Shown here: positions 17,084 to 25,717 of the stretch, piece by piece
How positions within the stretch are numbered: position 1 is the stretch's first letter
Layout: the number at the start of each line of letters is the position of its first letter
DNA from: Tenggerimyces flavus
GTDB lineage: Bacteria > Actinomycetota > Actinomycetes > Propionibacteriales > Actinopolymorphaceae
Direction of reading: 5' to 3'
Length of the DNA: 64,000 bases
Assembly: GCF_016907715.1 (NCBI RefSeq)
Contig: NZ_JAFBCM010000001.1
Coordinates: 806,001 to 870,000, forward strand
The notes under the pieces: generated by a model
The model's database searches: none
What the model saw: only the letters and a program-made list of their open reading frames with translations
What the model was told of the DNA's origin: nothing
Made by a program: the position numbers and the translations under genes

Positions 17084-17140
17084 CCAGTCCGAACAGTTCA
17101 CCTCCCTTACAAACCTCCCTCACCGTCAGGAGATACGAGC

Positions 17141-17977
17141 ATGCCCACTTTCCAGACCCCCGAGCCGATCAGCCTGCGCGTCCGGTTCGCCTCCGGCGAC
17201 GCCGTCCTCAGCGCGTCCGCCCGTACCGACACCGTCGTCGAGGTGCTGCCGGAGAACTCGAGCCGCCAGCGCGACGTCGAGGCCGCCGAGCAGACTCGCG
17301 TCGAGCAGCGCGACGGCGCGATCGTGGTCGAGGCGCCGGATGACCACCGCGGCAAGAACGGGTCGATCCGCGTGATCGTCGGCCTGCCCGAGGACTCGCG
17401 GATCAGCGCGGCCGCCGCGTCCGGCGACATCCGCGTCGAGGGCCGGGTGAGCGAGGTCGAGATCACCACGGCGTCCGGCGACCAGCGGGTCAGCGAAGCG
17501 ACTGGAAACGTGACGTTGAACGCCGCTTCCGGCGACATCAGCGTGGGCCCCGTCGGCGGCGACGCGAAGATCGAGACCGCGTCCGGCGACATCGACGTCG
17601 CGCCTGTTCAGGGCAACGTGTCGCTGTCTTCCGCGTCCGGCGACATCAACCTCCCCAGCGTCGGCTCCGACGTCCGCGTGCAGTCGGCGTCGGGCGACAT
17701 CCAGATCGGCACGATCGGCGGCTCGGTCAAGGCCAACTCCGCGTCTGGCGACGTGTCCTTGGCCTCGGTACGTTCCGGCCAGGTCAAGGTCGAGAGCGCG
17801 TCCGGCGACATCAGCATCGGGATCGCGGCCGGAACCGCCGCATGGCTCGACGTTCACTCCCTCACCGGCGACGTCACGACGTCGCTCCAGGACGCGCCCG
17901 GCCCGGACGAGTCCGACACCCAGGTCGAGATCCGCGTCAACTCCGTCAGCGGCGACGTCCGCGTCCACCGCGCCTGA
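17141..17977 (+). CDS. DUF4097 family repeat protein (beta-solenoid-like)
   Basis: Protein of 278 aa built from a roughly 19-residue repeat with ten SGD motifs (ASGDIRV, ASGDISV, ASGDIDV, ASGDINL and so on), the mark of DUF4097/DUF4098 proteins thought to form a right-handed beta-helix. There is no signal peptide or membrane helix, so it is likely cytoplasmic or peripheral. AGGAG precedes the ATG. It follows the ribbon-helix-helix regulator by 57 bp and precedes a small basic protein by 12 bp, a conserved-looking operon. Function in bacteria is unknown; some relatives sit with anti-sigma or PspC genes. Confidence 0.85.
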   Translation: MPTFQTPEPISLRVRFASGDAVLSASARTDTVVEVLPENSSRQRDVEAAEQTRVEQRDGAIVVEAPDDHRGKNGSIRVIVGLPEDSRISAAAASGDIRVEGRVSEVEITTASGDQRVSEATGNVTLNAASGDISVGPVGGDAKIETASGDIDVAPVQGNVSLSSASGDINLPSVGSDVRVQSASGDIQIGTIGGSVKANSASGDVSLASVRSGQVKVESASGDISIGIAAGTAAWLDVHSLTGDVTTSLQDAPGPDESDTQVEIRVNSVSGDVRVHRA

Positions 17978-17989
17978 AAGGACAGTGTC

Positions 17990-18205
17990 GTGTCTGACAC
18001 AAGCTATCTCTTCCACAAGATCCTGCACGAGACGAAGATCGCCGACCGACAACGCGAGCTTGCGGCCCAGCGGCTCGCGCGCCGGAACCGCAAGCAGCGT
18101 TGGGACTCCGTACGACTCGCCGCCGCTCGCGGACTCCACCGGCTGGCCGGGGCGATCGAGCCCGGCTCCGCCCTGCGGGTGCCGGCCCAGCGCCGGGCGG
18201 CCTAA
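17990..18205 (+). CDS. Small basic protein, unknown function
   Basis: 71 aa, start GTG 17990 with GAAAGGA upstream. Arg/Ala-rich amphipathic helices (TKIADRQRELAAQRLARRNR) and no membrane span. It is the third gene of the regulator-DUF4097 operon. Similar small proteins are often found behind DUF4097 genes, but I know of no function. The stop overlaps the stop of the convergent gene (18202-18205). Confidence 0.65.
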   Translation: MSDTSYLFHKILHETKIADRQRELAAQRLARRNRKQRWDSVRLAAARGLHRLAGAIEPGSALRVPAQRRAA

Positions 18206-19005
18206 GGCAACTCGAGCACGGCCTGGACCGGGAAGTGGTCGGACCCGAAGTGTCCGTCCAAGGCGAACTGGTTGATCGCCGCCACCCTGGTCCGCACGGA
18301 TGGACTGGTAAGTATCCAGTCAATTCTCTCGCCGCTTGGAACTGCCTCGCGATAGCCGTGAAACGTAGCCACCGTTGAGGAAAGTCGCCGTTCGGCCGTC
18401 AACCAGGTATCTGCCAAGCCGCCCTTGCCGACGAAGATCTCGTAGGGCTCGGAGTGTTCGGCGGGAACGTTGAAGTCACCGGTCACGACGATCGGGAGCT
18501 CGCCGAAGTTCGACAGCTCCTCCACCAGCAACTTCGCACCGTTGACCTGTGCTGCCTGCGTTTCGTGGTCGAGGTGGGTGTTGAGGGCGATGAACTCCTT
18601 GCCAGTCACACGGTCGGTGAACCTGACCCAGGTGGCCATGCGGACGCAGGTGTTGCCCCAGGTGGTCGAGGCCATGAGCCTCGGGGTGTCGGACAACCAG
18701 AGATGGTCGAACTCCCTTGCCCGCAAGCGATGCGAGTTGAAGAAGACGGCCGAGAACTCGCCCTTGCTGCCGCCTTCGCGGCCGAGCCCGATCCAGTCGT
18801 ACTGCGGAGGCAAGTCCGCCTTGACGTCCTGGATGGACTCGTAGACGCCTTCCTGGGTGCCGATGATGGTGGGCAGCTCGTCGTTCAGCAATGCCTTGGC
18901 AATGGGGCGGCGGCCTGACCAATGGTCGTCGCCCCAGTCGCCGGCGTTGCGCAGGTTGAACGACATCACATGCAGGCTTGGTGATTCCACTGGTCCGATC
19001 AACAT
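18202..19005 (-). CDS. Endonuclease/exonuclease/phosphatase family protein
   Basis: Protein of 267 aa with the EEP fold: LHVMSFNLRNAG (metal Asn), TIIGTQEGVYESIQD (catalytic Glu), FIALNTHLDHETQ (His), PIVVTGDFNVPAEH (Asp/Asn), ERIDWILTS and FGSDHFPVQAVL (Asp-His pair). All catalytic positions are present. No signal peptide. Substrate could be a phosphodiester, nucleic acid or phospholipid headgroup; the sequence does not decide. It lies 7 nt downstream of the dCTP deaminase gene on the same strand and is probably co-transcribed. Confidence 0.88.
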   Translation of the reverse strand: MLIGPVESPSLHVMSFNLRNAGDWGDDHWSGRRPIAKALLNDELPTIIGTQEGVYESIQDVKADLPPQYDWIGLGREGGSKGEFSAVFFNSHRLRAREFDHLWLSDTPRLMASTTWGNTCVRMATWVRFTDRVTGKEFIALNTHLDHETQAAQVNGAKLLVEELSNFGELPIVVTGDFNVPAEHSEPYEIFVGKGGLADTWLTAERRLSSTVATFHGYREAVPSGERIDWILTSPSVRTRVAAINQFALDGHFGSDHFPVQAVLELP

Positions 19006-19012
19006 GGTTGCG

Positions 19013-19588
19013 TCAGGTACCGGTCCGGTAGAAGTTCTGGAACGAGCGCGAGGGCGTGGGACCGCGTTGGCCCTGGTAGCGCGAGCCGTAGACGCCGGAG
19101 CCGTACGGGTGCTCGGCGGGCGAGGAGAGTCGGAAGAAGCAGAGCTGGCCGATCTTCATGCCGGGCCAGAGCTTGATCGGAAGCGTCGCGACGTTCGAGA
19201 GCTCGAGCGTGACGTGGCCGGAGAAGCCGGGATCGATGAAGCCGGCGGTGGAGTGGGTGAGCAGCCCGAGCCGGCCGAGGCTGGACTTGCCCTCCAGCCG
19301 CGCGGCGATGTCGTCGGGGAGCGTGATGACCTCGTACGTGGAAGCGAGCACGAACTCGCCCGGGTGCAGGATGAACGGCTCGTTCCCGTCCGGCTCGACC
19401 TGCCGCGTGAGATCGGGTTGCTCCTCAGCGGGATCGATGTGCGGGTAGCGGTGGTTCTCGAACACGCGGAAGAACCGGTCCATGCGAACGTCGACGCTGG
19501 ACGGCTGGATCAGGTCCGCGTCGTACGGATCGAGCACGACCCGCCCCTTGTCGATCTCGACACGGATGTCGCGGTCGGAGAGCAGCAT
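19013..19588 (-). CDS. dcd: dCTP deaminase
   Basis: Protein of 191 aa, the usual length, from ATG 19588. Begins [17 protein letters not shown] and carries the dUTPase-like core [36 protein letters not shown] and [16 protein letters not shown]. Converts dCTP to dUTP. Many actinobacterial members are bifunctional (deaminase plus dUTPase), and the GKSSLGR/HSTAGF residues are compatible with that, but sequence alone does not prove it. The chosen start is 7 nt after a TAGATT -10 box; longer in-frame starts lack homology. Confidence 0.93.
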   Translation of the reverse strand: MLLSDRDIRVEIDKGRVVLDPYDADLIQPSSVDVRMDRFFRVFENHRYPHIDPAEEQPDLTRQVEPDGNEPFILHPGEFVLASTYEVITLPDDIAARLEGKSSLGRLGLLTHSTAGFIDPGFSGHVTLELSNVATLPIKLWPGMKIGQLCFFRLSSPAEHPYGSGVYGSRYQGQRGPTPSRSFQNFYRTGT

Positions 19589-19595
19589 CCTCAGG

Positions 19596-19601
19596 AATCT
19601 A
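19596..19601 (-). promoter_or_regulatory. -10 element of a leaderless promoter (dcd)
   Basis: TAGATT on the minus strand, 7 nt before ATG 19588. The intervening CCTGAGG touches the ATG and is too close for a normal ribosome binding site. Confidence 0.5.
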
Positions 19602-19623
19602 CCGAACCCGACAGCGGCACTGG

Positions 19624-20094
19624 TCACCCCGCCACGGTGATCGGCTCGGCTGGCGGGCCGTCGGCCAGCAGATTCTCGATCAGCTCGGGCAGTTCGGCGG
19701 GTCGCAGCAGGTCTGTGGTCGCGGTCAGCTCGGCGAGCGTCCACCAGCGGTGCCCGGTGATCGAGGCGCCTTCGACCTCCTCGAATCCGGAGGTGTCGAT
19801 CTCGAACGCCGGGACCCGAACGAGGAAGTAGCGCTGCCAGACCTCGTACTCGACCCCGCTCCAGACCGCCGTCCACGGCCGCCCGCGCCAGACCTCCGGG
19901 CCGAGCGCAACGTCCGTCAGCCCGGTCTCCTCGCGCAGCTCTCGCAGGGCGGCCTGCTCGTGGGTCTCGCCCGGCTGGAGCCCACCGCCCGGCTGGAACC
20001 AGCGGCTCGAGCCGTCCTCGTTCCGCAACGAGAACAGCAGGATCCGGTCCGCGTCGTCGAGCAGCACCACCCGTGCCCGTTCGCTCCGTCTCAT
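19624..20094 (-). CDS. Nudix hydrolase
   Basis: 156 aa with the Nudix box in [20 protein letters not shown], followed by TGLTD, fitting GX5EX7REUXEEXGU. Hydrolyses a nucleoside diphosphate linked to another group; substrate unknown. The start at 20094 overlaps the stop of the upstream kinase (ATGA at 20091-20094), so they are co-translated. Near dcd and an EEP-fold phosphodiesterase, it may belong to nucleotide-pool cleaning, though the linkage is only suggestive. Confidence 0.9.
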   Translation of the reverse strand: MRRSERARVVLLDDADRILLFSLRNEDGSSRWFQPGGGLQPGETHEQAALRELREETGLTDVALGPEVWRGRPWTAVWSGVEYEVWQRYFLVRVPAFEIDTSGFEEVEGASITGHRWWTLAELTATTDLLRPAELPELIENLLADGPPAEPITVAG

Positions 20095-20669
20095 CTCACA
20101 GCGATCTGGAGACGTTCGGACAACGTGTCCCATGGCCGCACCGGGATCGCCGCGACTCCGTGCTTGGGCGCTTCCGCCGCCAGCCATTGGCCGAACAGCC
20201 AGCTCACGCGGGCTCGCATGTACTGCGGGCCTTCGTCCTGCTCCCGCCCGAGGAAGTTGGCGACGAGCTGGGCCTCGTCCGGCTCGTAGAGAAAGACCAC
20301 CCGTACCCGCGGGCTGCGGATCCTGCCCGCCAAAGCCGGAAGGAGGTAGTCACCCTCCATGATCACCGGCGGGCCGTGGTTCAGGTGCGACTGGACGACC
20401 GCCTCGACCGCGGGCGACAGCGCCTCGGCGGCGGCGAGGGTGAGATCGAAGATCTCCTCCGCCGTCCACTCTCGGGACTCCGCGTGCGCCGACCAGTGGT
20501 GCAGAATCGGCTGCTGCTCCGGCGTCGTCATCGCCTGCACCGCGGTCTCGATGTCATCGATCTCGCTGGCGCCCACCCCGTACTGGCGCATCAGTGCACC
20601 ACAGACGGTGCTCTTGCCGGTCCCAGATGGGCCACCGACAAGCAGAACGTGCCAGTCGCGCTCAGCCAC
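20091..20669 (-). CDS. P-loop kinase-like protein
   Basis: 192 aa from GTG 20669, chosen because the P-loop domain begins there ([20 protein letters not shown]) with AGGA just upstream. Walker A is [10 protein letters not shown]; a likely catalytic or substrate segment follows ([36 protein letters not shown]). It resembles 2-phosphoglycerate-kinase-like and uridine-kinase-like small-molecule kinases. No substrate can be assigned. Coupled to the Nudix gene; divergent from the nucleotidyltransferase gene. Confidence 0.8.
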   Translation of the reverse strand: MAERDWHVLLVGGPSGTGKSTVCGALMRQYGVGASEIDDIETAVQAMTTPEQQPILHHWSAHAESREWTAEEIFDLTLAAAEALSPAVEAVVQSHLNHGPPVIMEGDYLLPALAGRIRSPRVRVVFLYEPDEAQLVANFLGREQDEGPQYMRARVSWLFGQWLAAEAPKHGVAAIPVRPWDTLSERLQIAVR

Positions 20670-20791
20670 GGGTGGATCCTGCCCGGCCGGACGATGCCAG
20701 CGCCAGCGAATTGCGCATGGGCTGGTTGACTTGCCGATCCGGCCGGGCACCCGATCTGCTTCTAGGCCAGCCGTACAACGAGGTGGGAGCG

Positions 20792-21694
20792 ATGCGCATG
20801 GTGAACCCCGCAACCGAACACAAGCGTAGGCAGCTGGTCGACTTCATCGACCGCAAGCTGGCGCCGCATTCGGCGATCCGGGCGGTGATCGGCGTGGGCA
20901 GTATCGCGACGGGGACCGCTCGCCCAGGCTCGGACATCGATGCCGTCGTCTTCATGGATCCGCTCGACCTCTACCTCGTTCCGGCCGAGTCCATCTGGCG
21001 GCCGAGCGACGACACCTTTCACAGCATCATGTCGGGCGATCACACCCTGGACCGTGACGGCATACAGCTCGACCTTCATCGCATCGACCTCCGCGTCTGG
21101 CGCGATCCCGCATACAGGTGGCCCGAACCTTCTCGCCAGGAACTAGCCAACGGATGGATCGCGTTCGATCGAGACGGAGAGGTACGCCGCCTGATCGATG
21201 AGCGAACGACCTACCCTGACGACGAACGGCAACGGATCCTCGACGACGCCATGCCGTTGATCTCGGACCATCTCGCGGAGGACGTGGTGTCCCGTTGCTG
21301 GGACACGTTGGGGCCGCTGGTGGCTGGTGATCGGCTGCAGAGCGTGTACGAGTACCTGGTCCGCGCGCTCTTCGCGTACAACCGTCAGTGGCGAGGCTGG
21401 CGCAACCGCGAGATGACGGCGCTGACGCGATTGCCGTGGCTTCCTACAGTCTTCGACGAGCACATCATGGCGGCAGCGTTGGGCGGCTCCGGCGACGATC
21501 GCGACGCGTACCTCGGTCGGGCCGAGGCGCTCAAGCTGTTGTCGAACCAGCTCCTGGAACGCCTCGTCGCGGACGGGGTCTACGGGGACGCCGAGCCCAT
21601 CGACGAAGCCTTCATCCGTGCGCATGACGAGCCCGGCCGCGCCTGGAACATGGAGGTGTGGAACGCCCGACACGCGACGCGCCACGGCCCGTAG
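20792..21694 (+). CDS. Nucleotidyltransferase domain protein (DUF4037-like)
   Basis: 300 aa from ATG 20792, preceded by GAGGTGGGAG. The minimal nucleotidyltransferase motif is GSIATGTARPGSDIDAVVF (G-S-x(n)-D-x-D). The C-terminal half is helical with an Arg/Trp-rich motif (AYNRQWRGWRNREM), as in DUF4037 and kanamycin-nucleotidyltransferase-like families. It could modify a small molecule or a protein. It starts a run of kinase- and transferase-fold genes reaching to 34.4 kb. Confidence 0.8.
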   Translation: MRMVNPATEHKRRQLVDFIDRKLAPHSAIRAVIGVGSIATGTARPGSDIDAVVFMDPLDLYLVPAESIWRPSDDTFHSIMSGDHTLDRDGIQLDLHRIDLRVWRDPAYRWPEPSRQELANGWIAFDRDGEVRRLIDERTTYPDDERQRILDDAMPLISDHLAEDVVSRCWDTLGPLVAGDRLQSVYEYLVRALFAYNRQWRGWRNREMTALTRLPWLPTVFDEHIMAAALGGSGDDRDAYLGRAEALKLLSNQLLERLVADGVYGDAEPIDEAFIRAHDEPGRAWNMEVWNARHATRHGP

Positions 21695-21718
21695 CGGCGC
21701 TGTGCGGATACTTGCGGG

Positions 21719-22683
21719 ATGCGAGAGCCCACGTACGAGGAGGTTGCCGCGTTCCTCGCCCGGCACTCAGGCGGCGCTGCCACCGACCTGGAGCCTCTCA
21801 CCGGCGGAGCGTGGTCGTCAGCATGGGCCTATCGAGCGGGTGGGGAAGCGTTGGTGATCCGCTTCGGCCGTGAACGTTCCTGGTACGAAGCCGACCGGAT
21901 GGCCATGGCCTTCACCGGGCCGGATCTGCCGGTACCGCGGGTCAGGGAGGTGGGGACGACACCTTCTGGCCAGGCGTACGCGATCTCGGAACGTCACTAC
22001 GGGCCGTTCCTGGAGGACACGCCGGTCGAGCGCGCCGATGCTGTCGCGCCCACCCTCACCCGGCTGCTCGTGGCGCTCTTCCGGGTACCCGCGTCCCCCG
22101 GTATCCCGATGAGGTGGCACCCGGCAGGCGCGCCGGTCCGCAGCTGGCGGGAGTTCGTCCTCGACCAACTGGTGGACGATCCGGCGAATCGGGAGCACGG
22201 GTGGCGCGCCGTCCTGGACGCCGACCCGAAGCTCGCGGCCCTGGCCACGGCGGTCTGTGACCGGATCCGCACCCTGATCGAGGCCTGCCCCGAACGCCGC
22301 GACCTCATCCACGGTGATCTCCTGCACGGCAACGTGCTGGTGAGCCCGGACTGTCGCCGGGTTGACGCGGTGCTTTCCTGGAAGCGTTCGGTACGCGGCG
22401 ACTTCCTCTACGACGCCGCCTGGTGCAGTGTCTGGGGCCGGTGTTCTATCCGGGGATCGCTGCCATCGACCCGCTGTCCTTACTGCTCCAGGACTCAGGC
22501 TTACGCGCCGACCAGAGCGCGCTCGTCGACGCCGCCGTACGCCATCACTGCTACGAGCTGCAGATCGGTTTCACCCACCTGGGTTGGAACCTCGGGACCT
22601 GGAAGCAGGAACATCTCACCGCCACTGCCGAGCTCCTGGCGGAGATTCTCGAACGCGGTCCGCTGCCCTCGACCGGCGCCTGA
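21719..22683 (+). pseudogene. Aminoglycoside phosphotransferase-like gene, frameshifted
   Basis: Frame 1 gives an APH-fold kinase from ATG 21719 to about DAAWCSVWG. The matching C terminus (GPVFYPGIAAIDPLSLL to LPSTGA) continues in another frame to 22683. The switch lies at a run of four G (22434-22437); one extra G would restore WGPVFYPG. It may be a real mutation or a homopolymer sequencing error. The catalytic loop HGDLLHGNVLV is present, but the magnesium-site Asp of the usual D-W/F-G-like motif is Ser in AVLSWKRSVRGDFLYD, so even a repaired protein may be impaired. Confidence 0.75.
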
Positions 22684-22701
22684 CCGCTCAGCGCGGCGTG
22701 G

Positions 22702-23028
22702 CTAGGCGCCACTCGTCGCGTCTTGGCTGAGCTCCTGCTCCGTCTCGCGGAAGCGTCGGAAGGCGTGCATGTCGTAGTCGAGGCCGTAGACGCGCTTGAG
22801 GTCGGCGACAGCGGCAAGTGAGCGCTTACCGAGCGCGCTCCACGCCTGCTCGCCCTCCTCGCCGGGCACCGGCTCGAACGAGTGCAGCACGATCTTCTCG
22901 AGTAGCTGCCCGAGCGTCATGTTCTCGAACTCGGCCAGGCCCTTCAGGACCTTGACCAGATTCCGCTCCATGCGGACTCCAAGCTGAACCCGCACAACCG
23001 TTGGCGTCTCTTCGCCTGCTGTCGTCAT
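22702..23028 (-). CDS. Probable ribbon-helix-helix protein, 108 aa
   Basis: Starts at ATG 23028 (MTTAGEETPTVVRVQLGVRM). The segment TVVRVQLGVRMERNLVKVLK, then GLAEFENMTLGQLLEKIV has the strand-helix-helix pattern of MetJ/Arc proteins. The C-terminal half (ALGKRSLAAVADLKRVYGLD) is not recognised. The start lies within a 28-bp inverted repeat that also contains a TACCTT -10 box, so autoregulation is likely. An upstream in-frame ATG at 23052 would add eight residues but sits in the palindrome. No toxin partner is evident. Confidence 0.65.
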   Translation of the reverse strand: MTTAGEETPTVVRVQLGVRMERNLVKVLKGLAEFENMTLGQLLEKIVLHSFEPVPGEEGEQAWSALGKRSLAAVADLKRVYGLDYDMHAFRRFRETEQELSQDATSGA

Positions 23029-23053
23029 GGTCCCAAGGTACCACGGGACCATG
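23026..23053. promoter_or_regulatory. Inverted repeat overlapping -10 and start codon of the RHH gene
   Basis: CATGGTCCC (23026-23034), a 10-nt centre AAGGTACCAC, then GGGACCATG (23045-23053). On the minus strand the centre supplies TACCTT (23040-23035), a -10 box 6 nt before ATG 23028. Operator and leaderless promoter coincide. Confidence 0.6.
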
Positions 23054-23112
23054 ACGGTGGAGCGAGCGTCGGGCTGGACTGGCATGTCGGTGCCCGATGG
23101 AACGGTAGGTGC

Positions 23113-23691
23113 ATGAAAGAGCACCTGTGGTCAGCGCTGCGCGGCACCCGTGAGGCGTTCTTGTGGAAGTTGGAAGGCCTGGGCGAGTACGACCTGCGTC
23201 GGCCGATGACACGGACCGGTACGAACTTGCTTGGCGTGATGAAGCACGTCGCGGCCGAGGAGTACGGCTACTTGGGCGAGGTCTTCGGACGCCCGGCTCC
23301 GGAGCAGCTTGCTTGCTTCGCAGACGGGTCGGTCTGGGAGGGCGCCGACATGTGGGCGGCCCCGGATGAGAGCGCGGACTACATCGTGGGCTTCTACCGC
23401 CGCGCCGCTGCCCACGCGGACGAAACGATCGGGGCGCTGGAGTTGGAGGCGGTGGGCTCGGTGCCGTGGTGGGACGAAGGTAGCCGGGAGACAACGCTGG
23501 GCGCGATTCTGGTCATGATGGTGGGGGAGACCGCACGGCACGTCGGGCACGTCGACATCGTGCGCGAGTTGATCGACGGCGCGGCAGGAGGCGGGCGGAA
23601 CGCCACCGGACTCCCCGACGCAGACGATTGGGACTGGGGAGAGTACGTGGCCCGGCTGGAAACCGTTGCCCGCGTGGCCGCTGAACGCTAG
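23113..23691 (+). CDS. DinB/DUF664 family protein
   Basis: 192 aa, starting MKEHLWSALRGTREAFLWKL. Metal-site His residues are expected in NLLGVMKHVAAEEYGYLG and GETARHVGHVDIVRELIDG. More distant from the other two DinB proteins in this window than those are from each other. Probably a thiol-dependent transferase or isomerase; the reaction is unknown. Divergent from the RHH gene across 84 bp that contain the RHH operator, so it may be under the same control. Confidence 0.85.
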   Translation: MKEHLWSALRGTREAFLWKLEGLGEYDLRRPMTRTGTNLLGVMKHVAAEEYGYLGEVFGRPAPEQLACFADGSVWEGADMWAAPDESADYIVGFYRRAAAHADETIGALELEAVGSVPWWDEGSRETTLGAILVMMVGETARHVGHVDIVRELIDGAAGGGRNATGLPDADDWDWGEYVARLETVARVAAER

Positions 23692-23807
23692 ATCACCTCT
23701 GACTGCTGGTGGGGGCCGGCCCGCCCACAAGGCCGAGCGCCGGGCTTCGTCACGTGGGACCGCTCGATCCGAAACCGCGTTGACAGCGGACGGGTCGGAC
23801 CGTTCGG

Positions 23808-24722
23808 ATGGCGCTCGTGAGTCCCCGCAAGATCCACGCCGATCAGGCCGACATCGATACGCCGCTGGTCCGTGAGCTGGTGGACGCTCAGTTCCCGCAG
23901 TGGGCCGCGTTGCCGCTGGAGCCGGTCGACTCCGGTGGGATGGTGAACGCGATCTACCGCCTCGGTTCCGACCTGTCCGTACGGCTGCCGCTCCGGCCCT
24001 CGACCACCGACGAAGTCCAACGGGAGCAGGCGAAACTCGCGGCACTCGCGCCGTTCCTGCCTGTGGCCATCCCTTCTGTCGAGGCGATCGGCTCACCCAC
24101 TGACGCGTTCCCGGGCGAGTGGGCCGTCCACCGCTGGCTCACCGGTTCGCACCCCTCCCCCGACGCGCTCGCCGACCCGCGTCGGCTGGCGATGGACCTC
24201 GCGGCGTTCGTCGACGCGTTCCGGCGGATCGACCTGCCAGACCGGCCGCCGGCGTACCCGGGCGAGCGCAGGACGCGCGCTCCGATGGACTCGATGGACT
24301 CCTTGACGCGGAAGGCGATCGGCGAGCTGGACGGCCTGATCGACACTCGAGCAGCGCTGGCGTCCTGGGAGGAGTCGCTCGCGGCGCCGTACGACGGGCG
24401 CGAGGTGTGGGTGCACTCGGATCTGACGCCGAGCAACCTGCTCGTTTCGGCGGCGGGCCGGCTGACCGCGGTGCTCGACTTCGAGTCGTGCGGTGTCGGC
24501 GATCCGGCGTGCGACCTGTTCGTCGTGTGGAACCTGCTGCCCGCGAGCCTCCGCGACGAGTTCCGTACGGCGCTGGACGTGGACGACGCGACCTGGCTCC
24601 GCGGCCGCGGGCGGGTGCTGTCCCAGGCCCTGATTACGTTGCCGCACTTCAAGGACACCAAACCGGCGATGGCGAACACCAAGCTGCACGTGATCCGCGA
24701 GGTGCTCGCAGCTCCTCGATGA
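23808..24722 (+). CDS. Aminoglycoside phosphotransferase family kinase
   Basis: 304 aa. ATP-binding N lobe (SVRLPLRPSTTDEVQREQAK), catalytic loop VWVHSDLTPSNLLVSAAG (H-x-D-x4-N, here HSDLTPSN) and metal motif AVLDFESCGVGDPACDLFVV: all key residues present. APH-fold proteins phosphorylate antibiotics, sugars, choline or other alcohols; the substrate here is not determined. No clear ribosome binding site before ATG 23808; alternative starts downstream are less likely because the domain begins early. Confidence 0.85.
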   Translation: MALVSPRKIHADQADIDTPLVRELVDAQFPQWAALPLEPVDSGGMVNAIYRLGSDLSVRLPLRPSTTDEVQREQAKLAALAPFLPVAIPSVEAIGSPTDAFPGEWAVHRWLTGSHPSPDALADPRRLAMDLAAFVDAFRRIDLPDRPPAYPGERRTRAPMDSMDSLTRKAIGELDGLIDTRAALASWEESLAAPYDGREVWVHSDLTPSNLLVSAAGRLTAVLDFESCGVGDPACDLFVVWNLLPASLRDEFRTALDVDDATWLRGRGRVLSQALITLPHFKDTKPAMANTKLHVIREVLAAPR

Positions 24723-24772
24723 GGTCCAACGACGACGTTCGCGAGCAGATGGCCGACCTGAGGCGGCAGCCA

Positions 24773-24778
24773 TACACT
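24773..24778 (+). promoter_or_regulatory. -10 element of a leaderless promoter (DinB gene)
   Basis: TACACT, 7 nt before ATG 24786; no ribosome binding site between them. Confidence 0.5.
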
Positions 24779-24785
24779 CCTGCCC

Positions 24786-25325
24786 ATGACCGTCCTAGAC
24801 GAGCAGGGCCGCCCGGAGACACCGCTCGCGTCCGGTGAGACCGAGACCCTCGTGGGCTTCCTGGACTACCATCGCGCGACGTTCGCCTGGAAGTGCGCTG
24901 GCCTGGACGCGGCCGGTCTGAAGGCGACCGTGGGTGCCTCGACGATGACGCTGGGCGGGATGCTCAAGCACCTGGCCAAGGTTGAGGACCGTTGGTTCTC
25001 CCACCGCATTGGGGGGAACCAGCCCCAGGCCCTGTGGAACGCCGTCGACTGGGACGCCGACCCCGACTGGGACTGGAACACAGCTGCCGAGGACTCCCCC
25101 GAGCAGCTGCACGCCCTCTGGCAGGACGCGGTGTCCCGCTCCCGCGAGATCCTCTCCGAAGCCCTGGCCGACGGCGGACTAGACCGGCCGGCACGACGCC
25201 CCACTGGGGACGGTCGCACAGCCAGCGTGCGGTGGATCGTGATGCACATGATCGAGGAGTACGCGCGGCACAACGGACACGCCGACCTCATCCGGGAGTC
25301 GGTGGACGGCCTCATCGGGGAGTGA
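24786..25325 (+). CDS. DinB/DUF664 family protein, paralogue of the 8191-8742 gene
   Basis: 179 aa. Shares with the 8191-8742 protein the segments TETLVGFLDYHRATFAWK, STMTLGGMLKHLAKVEDRWF, WDADPDWDW and EEYARHNGHADLIRESVDG, including the metal-binding His residues. Probably arose by duplication within this genome. Mycothiol-dependent chemistry is the usual proposal for this family in actinomycetes; substrate unknown. Followed by about 390 bp without a gene that hold a tRNA-Gly fragment. Confidence 0.87.
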   Translation: MTVLDEQGRPETPLASGETETLVGFLDYHRATFAWKCAGLDAAGLKATVGASTMTLGGMLKHLAKVEDRWFSHRIGGNQPQALWNAVDWDADPDWDWNTAAEDSPEQLHALWQDAVSRSREILSEALADGGLDRPARRPTGDGRTASVRWIVMHMIEEYARHNGHADLIRESVDGLIGE

Positions 25326-25428
25326 TGGGGCAGGTCGAAGACCGGCGGCCGGCGAGGGGTTTGGCAGCCTTAATCCGTGCCTTGCAAGGTGTGCCTGGTG
25401 AAGCCGCGCCGTCGACATCGGGATGACG

Positions 25429-25468
25429 AAGGCCCAGGTCTCCGGATGTCCGGTGTGACCTGGGCCTT
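25429..25468. terminator. Hairpin beside the tRNA-Gly fragment
   Basis: Perfect 12-bp arms AAGGCCCAGGTC (25429-25440) and GACCTGGGCCTT (25457-25468). Equivalent to the terminator of the intact tRNA-Gly gene at 26407-26455; it probably was the original terminator before a segment was inserted. Confidence 0.6.
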
Positions 25469-25471
25469 GAC

Positions 25472-25516
25472 GTGGAGCGGGTGAAGAGAATCGAACTCTC
25501 ACTGTCAGCTTGGGAA
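25472..25516 (-). repeat. 45-bp tRNA-Gly 3'-half duplication (att-like site)
   Basis: Identical over 45 bp to 26456-26500. It covers the tRNA-Gly from the anticodon loop to CCA on the minus strand and stops at the anticodon loop, as do attachment sites of tRNA-targeting integrases. It cannot form a tRNA. The region 25517-25717 shows no further feature; 984 bp separate the two copies. Confidence 0.75.
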
Positions 25517-25717
25517 CGGACAACACCCCGTGTGCTGGACCGCGAGCACGCCTGTCCAGATGGCCTGTATGGCCCTCGACGATCCCGAGAAACACGGTCG
25601 AATGGGTCAAGGGTCGAAGATCACGAAGTGACGGCGTAGCCGCCCTTGACGCGTGAAGTGCAGGCCGGAGACTGGCGTGCGAGGAGGACGGCTCCCCCGG
25701 GTCGCCGTAGTCGGCTG

